Of a stretch of 59,084 nt of DNA, positions 6,926 through 14,619 are shown in pieces; within the stretch, counting starts at the first letter, position 1; the number at the start of each line of letters is the position of its first letter. Under the pieces are notes generated by a model. That model was not told where the DNA came from. It worked only from the letters and a program-made list of their open reading frames with translations, and ran no database searches. The position numbers and the translations under genes are program-made. Origin of the DNA: CAMTWJ01 sp964643605 (GTDB lineage Bacteria > Patescibacteriota > Saccharimonadia > Saccharimonadales > 2-12-FULL-41-12); contig CAZXTF010000002.1 of NCBI GenBank assembly GCA_964643605.1, positions 1 through 59,084 on the forward strand, given 5' to 3'.

Positions 6926-9910
6926 CTACAGAATCGGTGGCAAGTTAGTAATAGACTCATACTCACCACTGGTGCTGGTAGCTTTCGGGCGGGTTGCCGG
7001 CAAGCCCAGGTACATCTCTGGGCTAAAGCGGAAGAGTTCAGCTGCTTTATTATCACCTACAGCTTGCTCATATGGAGCCCCTTCGCTAATCGTGTTTTTA
7101 CTTCGGAGGAAGTGGATGTGGCTGGCAATGAATTGACCGTAGATGGTTAGCTTGGTCTGACAACTATTCCATATGGCTGAGCCACTGGTACTGTAGAGTG
7201 TTGTTATAGACGGAGTACCCGGGGCACAGGTATAGATATGGCCACCTTCTGTTGCTGAGCGAGGTTGAGCGATGTATTTACCAGAAAGCTCTGTTACACC
7301 CGGGGCAATATAGATATTGCCTTTCACAATGAGCGTAAAGTACGGGATATCAGAGATCGTGTTCCAGCCACCACCTGTATTAGCGTACGTTATATTGCCG
7401 CTAATAAACACATTGCCATTTACAAACACGGTGTGGCTATTGCCTGTGATGCCACCATTTATGGTAATGTTTGAGCCTGCACCATCGTAGACTGTTTGTT
7501 TATTGTCAGCCAATGTATTTACGTTTATCGCAGTTGTCCGGGAAATATTATCAACTGTTTTATTAGCAGCACCCTCAAACTGCTCATCATCATAATAATT
7601 TGGAGAGCATACGTTGGCTGGCTGATAACTTCCTAAGCCAGGAGTATTCCCAAAGGAGAGGCCATTAGGGGCTTGTGCCGCTGGGTTTGTTGGACCACGG
7701 AGCATGGCCGACTTAAAGCCACTGATACCGCCGCCGGCATAGGCAGCTAATTGGGTGCCAGAGCCAGCTGCTTTGTAGTAGGCATCGATATTTGCGCCGC
7801 TAGAACTACAAGCATCGCCAAATCCACCACCGGCCGAGACATCTCCGCCGTATACGCTAACGTACGGACGGTTAGCAATAATATTACAATCTTCCAGAGG
7901 CCCCGAACCAACACCTGCAGCAACGTTATTACCCGGGCCAAGCCACCCACTCTTAAAGGCATATTCTAAGCGAGCACAGATACGATCTCCGACATTCCAT
8001 CCTAAGGAACGCACACCACCAGGAACATCATGTTGCGACTGAGGCACCGTAACATTGCCTGCCCATTGCCACGGACTACCTGTCTGATTTGTTGGGGTGC
8101 CCACAGTTGTGCCATTTCGAGTAATTCTTAGGTCTGCATTTACAATTGGTGCATTTGTTTGCCCACCCCTTCTGTCAATCTTGGCAGTAGCAGTTACCCG
8201 AGTAGGGTCTTCTGGATCAGGTAAGCCATCAATAGTAGAAAGGCTTATTGTCGGTTTACCTTCGGTATCAAATGGCTGGAATGTCTGATATGTTGTTGGG
8301 CAGGCAGGCCCCAAGCCAAACTTATAGTGCATATCTGGGTATGCATTAAGGCCGTGCGAACCTATACCCCCGGGTGCAGTAAAATCTAATTCTGTATATT
8401 CTGTTGCTCCTGGCTCCAAAGCGCCCATGGCTCCAAAGCCTATATCCGAATTCACACCAAGTTGGCTACTACCACCAAGAGAAGAAGGCACAGTATTACT
8501 TCCATTATTTTTTAAATGCATACGGGCAGTTGCGCTAGATCCTGCCATTACTCTGCCCAGCGCTCCATCCCCTGGGATATTACCAAGAATCTCTACAGAG
8601 CAACTCACATTAAAGCAAGGGCCACTCTTCCAGTCTCTCTGTCCATTACTTGGATTTTCTGCATTCGGGCCAGTCGGGTCTCCGCTAGAATTCGCAGGCT
8701 TGACCAATACCCACCAACCCTGATTACTATTGAGCTTATCTAGCCCAACATCTTTATCTATATCTATTTGTTTAGTCTCTTTATGAATCTTGTTATACAC
8801 AGGAGTGGATGGTGCGCTACCATCAGAGTTTAATGCGTACACCCTTACTCTTACACCGTTACTAGGGTTAGGTATACTAAAGTGAACGGTAGCCCCACAG
8901 ACCCCAATATCACCTTCTGGAGGCGGGCAATCTACATAAGATGCTGCCGAATCATAAGGAGACCATATCTTAATAGTGTTTGCGGAAACGCTACTAGACC
9001 TACTCCTTACACCATCAAATATAATCTCATATTTTGCGCCTTTTTTAGGCTTAAATGCTCTATGCTGGAAAGCACCCCCACTACCCGCATCTCCCGTATA
9101 AGAGCCTACTGTCATATTAGGGCTTCTAGGAGTATCACTATACTTGCCATTCCTATACTCCAAAATCTTATATGTAACCTGACGGCCCCCATTAGCCTCC
9201 GCCCTAGAGTCAGCATCCTTCCACCAAACATGAGCCACCTCACTACTACCCACGCCACACGGCGGAGCAAATCTCTGTTTGATGGTACTAAAGCCTCCGC
9301 TAGGCCTACTCAGGCTCACTCCATTTGCCTCTTTCACATTGCCCTGGGTTGATGAGTTATCTCCTATATAGCTCAATCTGTCATTAGAAGCTCTAACAAC
9401 AGCATCAAGAAATACCGACGGCTTATTTTTATCAAGGTGTAGTCTTATCACTACGCCTTGATAACCAGGAAACCTGGTCGATTTGCCATACTGGGTTAGT
9501 CCACTCAAAATAAATCCTGTACCCCCAGGTGTTGGTTTGCATGTTGGCACATTAAGCTTGTCAGTTGCCTTAGACTGACCTCCAGAAGCATCTTCTTTTA
9601 GTATCCATTGTTCTATTTCATCAAAATCGCTACATTGAGGTTTATTGCTGGTGGTAGTATTCGTGATTCTTACAGAATCGCTTGGGTCGTTCTCGGGAGT
9701 ATAAAGAATAAACCGAAAGCTTGGGGTATAGTTTCCTTTGCCTGTTTCTGGATCGTTTCGATGTTGGCTTACATACTGATCATAGACATCGTTAAGCTGT
9801 GTATCCATGCTGTCATAGCCAGCGCTTACTCTTCCCTGCAAGAGAAAAGCGGACAAAACTAAAGTTAATACAGCAAAAAATAACCGGAAAAGGGGTCTGC
9901 TACGGACCAT
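6926..9910 (-). CDS. Large secreted surface protein, no recognised family
   Basis: A 994-residue protein with a clear signal peptide: MVRSRPLFR, a hydrophobic core to about residue 26, and a probable cleavage after VSA (residue 30). The mature part is Ser/Gly/Thr/Asn-rich, has more than ten scattered cysteines, and contains Ig-like beta segments in the middle. Near the C-terminus repeats such as VNGNVFISGNITY and LIVKGNIYIAPGVTELSG look like a beta-helix. There is no LPXTG and no C-terminal membrane anchor. I chose ATG 9908-9910 because AGGGG precedes it at good spacing; an in-frame ATG at 9943 is possible. Proximity to the pilus operon suggests an adhesin or pilus-associated role, which is inference. 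Confidence 0.85.
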   Translation of the reverse strand: MVRSRPLFRLFFAVLTLVLSAFLLQGRVSAGYDSMDTQLNDVYDQYVSQHRNDPETGKGNYTPSFRFILYTPENDPSDSVRITNTTTSNKPQCSDFDEIEQWILKEDASGGQSKATDKLNVPTCKPTPGGTGFILSGLTQYGKSTRFPGYQGVVIRLHLDKNKPSVFLDAVVRASNDRLSYIGDNSSTQGNVKEANGVSLSRPSGGFSTIKQRFAPPCGVGSSEVAHVWWKDADSRAEANGGRQVTYKILEYRNGKYSDTPRSPNMTVGSYTGDAGSGGAFQHRAFKPKKGAKYEIIFDGVRSRSSSVSANTIKIWSPYDSAASYVDCPPPEGDIGVCGATVHFSIPNPSNGVRVRVYALNSDGSAPSTPVYNKIHKETKQIDIDKDVGLDKLNSNQGWWVLVKPANSSGDPTGPNAENPSNGQRDWKSGPCFNVSCSVEILGNIPGDGALGRVMAGSSATARMHLKNNGSNTVPSSLGGSSQLGVNSDIGFGAMGALEPGATEYTELDFTAPGGIGSHGLNAYPDMHYKFGLGPACPTTYQTFQPFDTEGKPTISLSTIDGLPDPEDPTRVTATAKIDRRGGQTNAPIVNADLRITRNGTTVGTPTNQTGSPWQWAGNVTVPQSQHDVPGGVRSLGWNVGDRICARLEYAFKSGWLGPGNNVAAGVGSGPLEDCNIIANRPYVSVYGGDVSAGGGFGDACSSSGANIDAYYKAAGSGTQLAAYAGGGISGFKSAMLRGPTNPAAQAPNGLSFGNTPGLGSYQPANVCSPNYYDDEQFEGAANKTVDNISRTTAINVNTLADNKQTVYDGAGSNITINGGITGNSHTVFVNGNVFISGNITYANTGGGWNTISDIPYFTLIVKGNIYIAPGVTELSGKYIAQPRSATEGGHIYTCAPGTPSITTLYSTSGSAIWNSCQTKLTIYGQFIASHIHFLRSKNTISEGAPYEQAVGDNKAAELFRFSPEMYLGLPATRPKATSTSGEYESITNLPPIL

Positions 9911-10352
9911 CGTATATCCCCTGACTAATATCGCTAAGCTCAAATATGATATTCATTTGATTCGGTATCTGCGGCAGTTGTTCTGGCTTTAGGCTGTCAT
10001 TAATATCTATACCTTTTTGAGCCAACTCTTTAGCTCTTACTTTATCTCCAGCTTGCCATGCAGATATTGCCTGCTCATGATAACGAATAACAGCTGCAGG
10101 GTCGCCACCTGTTTTTTCTTTTATCTCAGGAGGTTTCGCTTTTCTAACTGGAGAGCTTGGATCTTCATCTATAATTTCTACATTTTGATCTTTCTTTGAA
10201 TCTCTTGAGATATAGACAATACCTCCTGCAATAATCAAGCCAAGAATCACAACCACACCCAAAAATATTTTTTTTCGAATTGATAGCTGTCTTACACTGC
10301 TCACGAACGTACTAAGCTGTATCTTTAAGTTATTTTTATTTAGTATTGCCAT
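9900..10352 (-). CDS. Single-pass membrane protein with TPR-like extracytoplasmic domain, unknown function
   Basis: A 150-residue protein with a basic cytoplasmic N-terminus (about 1-27), one membrane helix (IFLGVVVILGLIIAGGIVYI, about 29-48), a charged linker and a helical domain (about 85-150). The segment YHEQAISAWQAGDKVRAKEL reads like a single TPR-type helix pair. Its 3' end overlaps the start of the secreted-protein gene by 11 nt, so the two are translated from one mRNA and probably act together at the surface. Confidence 0.8.
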   Translation of the reverse strand: MAILNKNNLKIQLSTFVSSVRQLSIRKKIFLGVVVILGLIIAGGIVYISRDSKKDQNVEIIDEDPSSPVRKAKPPEIKEKTGGDPAAVIRYHEQAISAWQAGDKVRAKELAQKGIDINDSLKPEQLPQIPNQMNIIFELSDISQGIYDGP

Positions 10353-10366
10353 AGCTATCTTAAAGT

Positions 10367-10395
10367 AATCATAAACCTTCTTGCTTATGATTATA
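10367..10395 (-). promoter_or_regulatory. Probable -10 element and leader hairpin of the surface-protein operon
   Basis: On the minus strand TATAAT (10390-10395) lies 38 nt before ATG 10350-10352. It overlaps a perfect 8-bp inverted repeat, AATCATAA (10367-10374) and TTATGATT (10385-10392), 10 nt apart. The best -35 (TTGAAC) is 20 nt upstream, so the promoter is weak or activator-dependent. Confidence 0.4.
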
Positions 10396-10476
10396 ATAAC
10401 AGCTGACTATAGCCTGTTCAATAACGTACAGATGTTTTAAAAGATACTCACTAGAATCCTATGTCGCAAAAAATAT

Positions 10477-11259
10477 CTATTGCTCACCAGGTCTACTAAT
10501 TTTTATACGGCTTATATCCAATCCAAATATGTCTTGCTCTTTGTCGGTCCATTTATATTTAGGCTTACCTTTTCTCTTGTCATTTATAGATTTATAGCCC
10601 CTGCCGCTAATTGACCTATCAAAAGCTACGCCAATACCAGCGGAGACACAAGGGTAATCTGAGGGTGGTGATTCAAAACCTGTTAAGTTCTTAAACATTC
10701 TTCGCCCACTATCTGTCGGGGGCAAAGAAGGCCAAGAGTAACAACGATCAAGAGAAATTAATGTAGTTACGGTTCTAGACTTATTCGGCCTTATACTTAG
10801 ACTCTTGCGAACCTTATTATACTGAAACATAGAGCCACCAAGATTCTCTCTCTCTTTCATGTCCTCACTGATCGAACCAGCTGTATACCTTTCAACAAGC
10901 TGAATATTTTGAACCTTGAGGGAATTCTTTCTAAAGACCTTGGAGTATGTGGGTGCCTGTCTTTTCTTGATACCAGAATAGTGATATTTCGTCTTAGCAT
11001 TATATTTAAACTGTATCTTCACAGGAGTAGGCTGACCATATTCATACATAAGTGGCAATGTATATTTAACCGTTAATGGATCATTGTAAGTGGTTGCTTT
11101 CTGGACTATTGTCTTCTGACCAGGAGTCACACGATAAGCATCAAAATCTGTTTTTTTCTTCTTTTTACCACCAGAAGTGCTGATGACCTGGCTTTGTGCA
11201 GCTGAATGTACTTTTTCTTGTGCAGCATTAGCTTTGGCAGCCAAAGCGACACCCTTAAA
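10477..11259 (-). pseudogene. C-terminal part of a probably exported protein, interrupted by the assembly gap
   Basis: The open frame gives about 260 residues. It begins FKGVALAAKANAAQEK, which resembles the end of a signal peptide (Ala-rich, ANA/AQ). A Lys-rich stretch follows, then a beta-rich, Tyr/Lys/Arg-rich body with two cysteines and many KxYK-type segments. An in-frame TAA at 11260-11262, next to the 10-N gap, blocks reading upstream; this is most simply an assembly artefact at the gap edge. A TTG at 11242-11244 could be called as a start but is unlikely. No family is recognised. It is upstream of and co-oriented with two other surface-protein genes. It is listed as broken because the sequence as given cannot encode a complete protein. 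Confidence 0.6.
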
Positions 11260-11271
11260 TTAGTTGCCATG

Positions 11272-11281
11272 NNNNNNNNNN
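11272..11281. other. 10-N scaffold gap
   Basis: Ten consecutive Ns. A run of exactly ten usually means unknown length. The bases on its left edge (11260-11271) put a stop codon into the frame of the flanking gene, so the edge sequence is itself suspect. Confidence 0.98.
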
Positions 11282-11282
11282 C

Positions 11283-11435
11283 AGCAATACCCACCTTAGA
11301 CTCTCGTATACGGTCCAGTATGCTTGGGTCTGCCACTGCTTGTTCAGCAGGGTTATGGATAGCCTGCATAGCTTCTGCAACCTGCGGTTGCTCTACAGGG
11401 GTTGGATATAATTCGTGCTTAATTTCTGGGGTCAT
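11283..11435 (-). CDS. N-terminal fragment of a gene cut by the assembly gap
   Basis: Fifty-one residues from ATG 11433-11435, hydrophilic and acidic/polar (MTPEIKHELYPTPVEQPQVA at the start, ILDRIRESKVGIA at the end), running into the N gap. Since the frame after the gap resumes at what looks like the end of a hydrophobic export signal, the missing piece may hold a membrane segment joining the two into one protein. Two separate genes cannot be excluded. AGTGGAGGTGG just before the ATG is a good ribosome binding site. Confidence 0.55.
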
Positions 11436-11533
11436 AGTACCACCTCCACTAATTTTACCGTTCTATAATACCACATATGCTAATAAATTGCAATACCCCC
11501 CAATTTATGTTCTTATTTCCCCAAAACCTACGG

Positions 11534-11539
11534 TATAAT
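11534..11539 (+). promoter_or_regulatory. -10 element placed for a leaderless transcript
   Basis: A perfect TATAAT ends 7 nt before ATG 11547-11549, which would put the transcription start at or next to that ATG. No Shine-Dalgarno is present. The upstream in-frame ATG at 11538 lies inside the -10 itself and can hardly be used. Confidence 0.55.
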
Positions 11540-11546
11540 GCCCTCA

Positions 11547-11939
11547 ATGAAAAAGAAAACACAAAAAGGCAAGCTGGTTATACCATATGGTATTCTTCCT
11601 GAAAAGCATGAGCTTGAAACAGCCAATATATTTATGGCTGTAGGTAAAGATGTAGAGTTTATCGCCCCCTCTAGAACCACCAGGTCTAAAACCCCTGATG
11701 TCAAGATTGATGGCATCCTTTGGGAGATGAAAAGCCCTATGGGCAAAAGCAAAAACACCATATTTAATGCTATTAGACGAGCAGTAAAACAGTCGAAATA
11801 CATTATTATAGATCTGAGATTGACAAAAATAACAGATGATAAGGCTATAAAAGATCTAGAGATTAGTATCGCAAAAGTATCGAGCATCAAGAAGGTTATC
11901 ATTATCACCAAGACAAAGAGCATCATTGAGTTGAAATAA
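11547..11939 (+). CDS. Stand-alone nuclease-like protein similar to CdiA C-terminal tRNase domains
   Basis: A 130-residue basic protein. The central block KTPDVKIDGILWEMKSPMGK has the D-x(n)-ExK layout of PD-(D/E)xK nucleases (here PDVKID...WEMK). With the following KNTIFNAIRRAVKQSKYIII and DLR it resembles the tRNase domain found at the C-terminus of CdiA toxins and of some mobile-element head-morphogenesis proteins. Here it is a free-standing gene with no signal peptide and no large upstream polypeptide. An immunity gene is not obvious: the next gene is a PIN toxin on the other strand. Family assignment is by eye and moderate. Two hairpin terminators follow. Confidence 0.6.
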   Translation: MKKKTQKGKLVIPYGILPEKHELETANIFMAVGKDVEFIAPSRTTRSKTPDVKIDGILWEMKSPMGKSKNTIFNAIRRAVKQSKYIIIDLRLTKITDDKAIKDLEISIAKVSSIKKVIIITKTKSIIELK

Positions 11940-11962
11940 GTATTGTGCTATAGTTTTTAGAC

Positions 11963-12011
11963 GAAAAGACGTCGGCAGTCCTAGAGGACAGCCTAGCGTC
12001 TTTTCTTTTTT
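11963..12011 (+). terminator. Strong intrinsic terminator
   Basis: GAAAAGACG (11963-11971) pairs perfectly with CGTCTTTTC (11997-12005) around an inner GTCC/GGAC hairpin, followed by a run of six T (12006-12011). It lies 24 nt after the nuclease-like gene. Confidence 0.8.
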
Positions 12012-12026
12012 ACTATGATAAAGGCT

Positions 12027-12073
12027 AAAGCCATTGCACGGAGCAGGATGTTCCTACCGCAAAGGCTTTTTTA
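12027..12073 (+). terminator. Second hairpin with T-tract
   Basis: AAAGCC (12027-12032) pairs with GGCTTT (12064-12069), with an inner AGGA/TCCT pairing, followed by T-rich sequence. It lies only 15 nt after the first terminator. It may be a tandem back-up, or the end of a short RNA begun between the two; a TATGAT at 12014-12019 would allow the latter. Confidence 0.5.
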
Positions 12074-12099
12074 TTTACACCCCCCGATTTATGTCCTAA

Positions 12100-12492
12100 C
12101 TACCGTACTTTTTCCACAAAAGTACTCGGGTCTATAATCTGGATTTTCTTATAACTGCCGAGTGCTAACAGCAGCTTGTCCCCTGTAACTATATAGTCAG
12201 CCCTGCCAACATCGGCAGTCTCTATGATCCGGTTATCGGGGTCATCATCAATAATAGATAAATAAGGCTGAAAATACTGTACCTCGGAACTAGATAATAA
12301 CTGCTGAAGCATCGTTATCTCCAAGTCCTTGACGCCGAACTTGCTCTTCAAAATCCGACCAGTCTCCTCGATAATATACGGAGATGTCACACTTTGTGAC
12401 CTTCCTGCCAAAACTTCTCTAACAACTTTTTCTGGTACGCCACCAAACAGCAGGCCAGAAATTATAACGTTTGTGTCCAAAACCACCCGCAT
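12100..12492 (-). CDS. PIN-domain toxin (putative ribonuclease)
   Basis: A 130-residue protein starting MRVVLDTNVIISGLLF. The PIN acidic residues are visible at D6, in the helix with EETGRILKSKF (about 42-52), at DDPDNRIIETADVGRADYIV (about 83-102) and in TGDK. This matches the family often annotated as toxin component, PIN family. It follows the RHH antitoxin gene by 8 bp. RNase activity and target are expected from the family, not shown here. Confidence 0.88.
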   Translation of the reverse strand: MRVVLDTNVIISGLLFGGVPEKVVREVLAGRSQSVTSPYIIEETGRILKSKFGVKDLEITMLQQLLSSSEVQYFQPYLSIIDDDPDNRIIETADVGRADYIVTGDKLLLALGSYKKIQIIDPSTFVEKVR

Positions 12493-12500
12493 ATGTTAAC

Positions 12501-12740
12501 TCAAGATCCTTTGCGAAACCCTCGGACAATATCGGCCACCTGTTTTTCGTCCAAGTCTGGCCCCGAATAAGACTTTCTGGCAGAAGACGCTATAGCTTGC
12601 CACTGCTCTAAAGTCGACATCTGCTTACGGACTGCAAGACGAATAAAATCGCTTCGATTACTGCCTTGCAGCTTGGCTTGTTTATCAATCTTCTTGACCA
12701 GCTCGTCCGGCATTGATATGTTGAATGTCTTCGTACTCAT
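12501..12740 (-). CDS. Ribbon-helix-helix (CopG-type) antitoxin
   Basis: A 79-residue protein. MSTKTFNISMPDELVKKIDK forms the beta-strand and first helix, and GSNRSDFIRLAV the second helix, of a ribbon-helix-helix dimerisation and DNA-binding domain. The C-terminal half (SYSGPDLDEKQVADIV) would neutralise the PIN toxin encoded immediately downstream. The ATG sits inside its own putative operator. Confidence 0.85.
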   Translation of the reverse strand: MSTKTFNISMPDELVKKIDKQAKLQGSNRSDFIRLAVRKQMSTLEQWQAIASSARKSYSGPDLDEKQVADIVRGFRKGS

Positions 12741-12753
12741 ACAAACATTGTAT
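12739..12753 (-). promoter_or_regulatory. Palindromic operator and -10 of the PIN toxin-antitoxin operon
   Basis: ATACAA (12739-12744) and TTGTAT (12748-12753) form a perfect 6-3-6 inverted repeat covering the antitoxin start codon. The minus-strand -10 candidate TACAAT (12747-12752) lies within it, 6 nt before the ATG. RHH antitoxins normally repress their own promoter, so this is a good operator candidate and another potentially leaderless start. Confidence 0.55.
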
Positions 12754-12816
12754 ACGATTTTGTAAGACTACGCAACACCCCACCATTTATATTCTTAACA
12801 TGTTACCCTGTTACAT

Positions 12817-13203
12817 ATGAAGCTTAACACTGTCCACCATATAGCAATTATTGTTTCTGACTATAAAAAGTCAAAGAGGTTTTATACTGAAATTCTTGGG
12901 TGCGAGATACTTACAGAGAACTATCGAGAAGCCCGCAATTCGTACAAACTTGATCTGGCCCTGAATGGAGAGTATCTAATTGAGCTCTTCTCTTTCCCAG
13001 AAACTCCTGCTCGAGTGTCGAACCCTGAAGCGTGTGGCCTTCGCCACTTAGCTTTTGAGGTCGATAATGTAGAAGAAGCTCTGAAAGAACTTCAGAACAA
13101 AGGTGTTGGAACTACTGAATTACAGATAGATGAATACACAGGCAAAAAGATGGCCTTCTTTTTTGATCCCGACAATCTGCCCCTAGAACTCTACGAAAAG
13201 TAA
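12817..13203 (+). CDS. yaeR: YaeR-type VOC (glyoxalase-like) metalloprotein
   Basis: A 128-residue vicinal-oxygen-chelate protein. It matches the E. coli YaeR pattern closely: VHHIAIIVSDYKKSKRFY, then YREARNSYKLDLALNGEYL and IELFSFPETP, PEACGLRHLAFEV, and the C-terminal DPDNLPLELYEK. The metal-binding His and Glu positions of the family (His near the N-terminus, Glu in IELF, His in LRHL, Glu in LELYE) are all present. Physiological substrate is not known for the family. A palindrome TAACATGTTA lies about 12 nt before the start. Confidence 0.88.
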   Translation: MKLNTVHHIAIIVSDYKKSKRFYTEILGCEILTENYREARNSYKLDLALNGEYLIELFSFPETPARVSNPEACGLRHLAFEVDNVEEALKELQNKGVGTTELQIDEYTGKKMAFFFDPDNLPLELYEK

Positions 13204-13270
13204 TAGCCAGAAAGTCTGTTGATTTTCACATCGAGCTGGCGGATAATGCAGCTATAAATAGGGGAATTTT

Positions 13271-13690
13271 ATGGAAGTACAAATTAATATGTTAGCTATA
13301 GTTTTGGCTACGCTTTCGAGCATGGTTGTTGGCTCTATATGGTATGCCCGAGGTGTATTTGGCAACACCTGGATCAAGCTGGCAAAAATAGATATGACAA
13401 AAGACGGAGGAAACGTGTGGAAGGCAATTACTACCAGTGTGGTAGTTAGCCTAATTACTGCCTATGTGCTGGCACATGTAGCCTACCTATCAAATCATTT
13501 CTTTCAAAATTCATTTTTGCAAGACTCGCTAACCACGGCCTTTTGGGTGTGGCTTGGGTTTGTAGCAGCCCGTTTTATCACCCACGATGCTTTTGAAGGT
13601 CGCCCAAACAAGCTAACCGTTCTGAACATCTCTCACGAGTTTGTCACTATCATGGCAATGGGCCTCATCATCGGCCTCCTCGGCGCCTAG
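13271..13690 (+). CDS. DUF1761-family membrane protein
   Basis: A 139-residue protein with four hydrophobic helices. The N-terminal SIWYARGVFGNTWIKLAKI motif after the first helix is characteristic of DUF1761, whose function is unknown. GGGGAA precedes the ATG. It sits between the complete YaeR-type gene and a fragment encoding only the tail of a second YaeR-like protein, so it may have arrived by recombination in this locus. Confidence 0.75.
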   Translation: MEVQINMLAIVLATLSSMVVGSIWYARGVFGNTWIKLAKIDMTKDGGNVWKAITTSVVVSLITAYVLAHVAYLSNHFFQNSFLQDSLTTAFWVWLGFVAARFITHDAFEGRPNKLTVLNISHEFVTIMAMGLIIGLLGA

Positions 13691-13692
13691 CC

Positions 13693-13713
13693 CTAGAACT
13701 TTACGAGAAATAA
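13693..13713 (+). pseudogene. 3' tail remnant of a second YaeR-like gene
   Basis: Codons CTA GAA CTT TAC GAG AAA TAA encode LELYEK-stop, identical in protein to the end of the YaeR gene at 13183-13203. Over 23 aligned bases (13691-13713) 20 are identical, and the three differences are all at synonymous third codon positions. That is the signature of a diverged homologous gene end, not chance or a recent copy. The rest of the gene is absent. Confidence 0.6.
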
Positions 13714-13714
13714 A

Positions 13715-14167
13715 CTACTCGGTACGAGGACGTATACCCGTGGCAGTGTCGATCCATGTCTCTCCAGCAGGCTCACCAGAGTTTTTTGCATAGTTGTTAA
13801 CCATTCGCCGAGGACCCTTGTCTCTTTCGGTTACGCTGTATATAAGCTCGAGCTCTGCCTTGTCGGGAGCATGGCTTCCCTCTTCTTCGAGTTTGGCAAT
13901 TTCAAGAAGGCGTTGCTGTAGCTCACCGTACTTACTTGGACGAAGATATTCTGCTGCCAATTCTCTATTGGCAATAGGCGGTAAGGGATCATTCTCCAAT
14001 CGGGTCATAGCATCTGCCGCCATTAGTAAGCGCAAGCCTTCACGTTTATCAAGCAATTCGTTTTGTTCGTCATCTGCCAACTCAGCTGAATCTATCTGCT
14101 GATCAATCAGCCCTACTTCATTTCGAAGTATTTCCAACATGTCTGGTTGGGGTGCTTGCTCATTCAT
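13715..14167 (-). CDS. Hypothetical acidic helical protein
   Basis: A 150-residue protein rich in E, L, A and D, predicted mostly helical, with no membrane segment or signal peptide. It has coiled-coil-like regions (LIDQQIDSAELADDEQNELL and ELQQRLLEIAKLEEEG). A second in-frame ATG (residue 10) is an alternative start. It follows the preceding gene by 3 bp and so is co-transcribed with it. No family recognised. Confidence 0.65.
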   Translation of the reverse strand: MNEQAPQPDMLEILRNEVGLIDQQIDSAELADDEQNELLDKREGLRLLMAADAMTRLENDPLPPIANRELAAEYLRPSKYGELQQRLLEIAKLEEEGSHAPDKAELELIYSVTERDKGPRRMVNNYAKNSGEPAGETWIDTATGIRPRTE

Positions 14168-14170
14168 AAT

Positions 14171-14533
14171 TTACGCTGCTGGTGGCAAATCTGGCGGGGT
14201 TTTCTCTGGCCCAACCGATGGTAATTCTACAACCTGACCTTCTACAGAGGCCCGAGAACGACGGCTATCTGGCGCTATAGTCTGGCTCGATACTCCGCTA
14301 GCAGTAACTAAAGCAGTAAGCTCTTGTAGTTTTTCTTCCGAGATATTACCACCGTAGTTTGCGGGGTCGGTTGATGTATCTACATCTTGCTGAGCAAGCG
14401 CATCTTTTACTTGGTGGACTTGGCTTGAAGATAAATCCCGGGCAAAGATCTCGTGGGCTCGAGAAACCGGTGAATCCTCTGCTGGCTGCAAGGGTGTTAC
14501 GTTACTGTTTTGATCTTGTGGTGTGTTTTCCAT
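14171..14533 (-). CDS. Hypothetical polar protein, first gene of a two-gene operon
   Basis: A 120-residue protein, Pro/Ser/Gln-rich at both ends, with a small helical middle (SRAHEIFARDLSSSQVHQVK) and no hydrophobic segment. It has a near-consensus promoter at 14566-14594. The low-complexity ends suggest a flexible cytoplasmic protein. No family recognised. Confidence 0.65.
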   Translation of the reverse strand: MENTPQDQNSNVTPLQPAEDSPVSRAHEIFARDLSSSQVHQVKDALAQQDVDTSTDPANYGGNISEEKLQELTALVTASGVSSQTIAPDSRRSRASVEGQVVELPSVGPEKTPPDLPPAA

Positions 14534-14565
14534 AATTGTTTTTGTTTTAATTGATTATGGTTCCC

Positions 14566-14594
14566 ATTGTACAGTAAAAGCTTATGTTTGTCAA
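14566..14594 (-). promoter_or_regulatory. Consensus promoter of the 14533-13715 operon
   Basis: On the minus strand TTGACA (14589-14594), a 17-nt spacer and TACAAT (14566-14571), about 33 nt before the start codon at 14533. Confidence 0.75.
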
Positions 14595-14619
14595 GATACA
14601 ATACTTTAATAACCTCTGT

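Noticed and set aside
11127..11435. Single frame reading through the N gap into MATNLRVSLWLPK
   Set aside because: After the gap the frame is +1 relative to the clearly coding frame; the apparent start is a chance ATG at the gap edge.
11528..11926. Minus-strand frame with hydrophobic stretches opposite the nuclease-like gene
   Set aside because: It covers almost the same span as a gene with PD-(D/E)xK motifs, a -10 and a terminator on the plus strand; hydrophobicity is a by-product of reading Lys/Asp codons in reverse.
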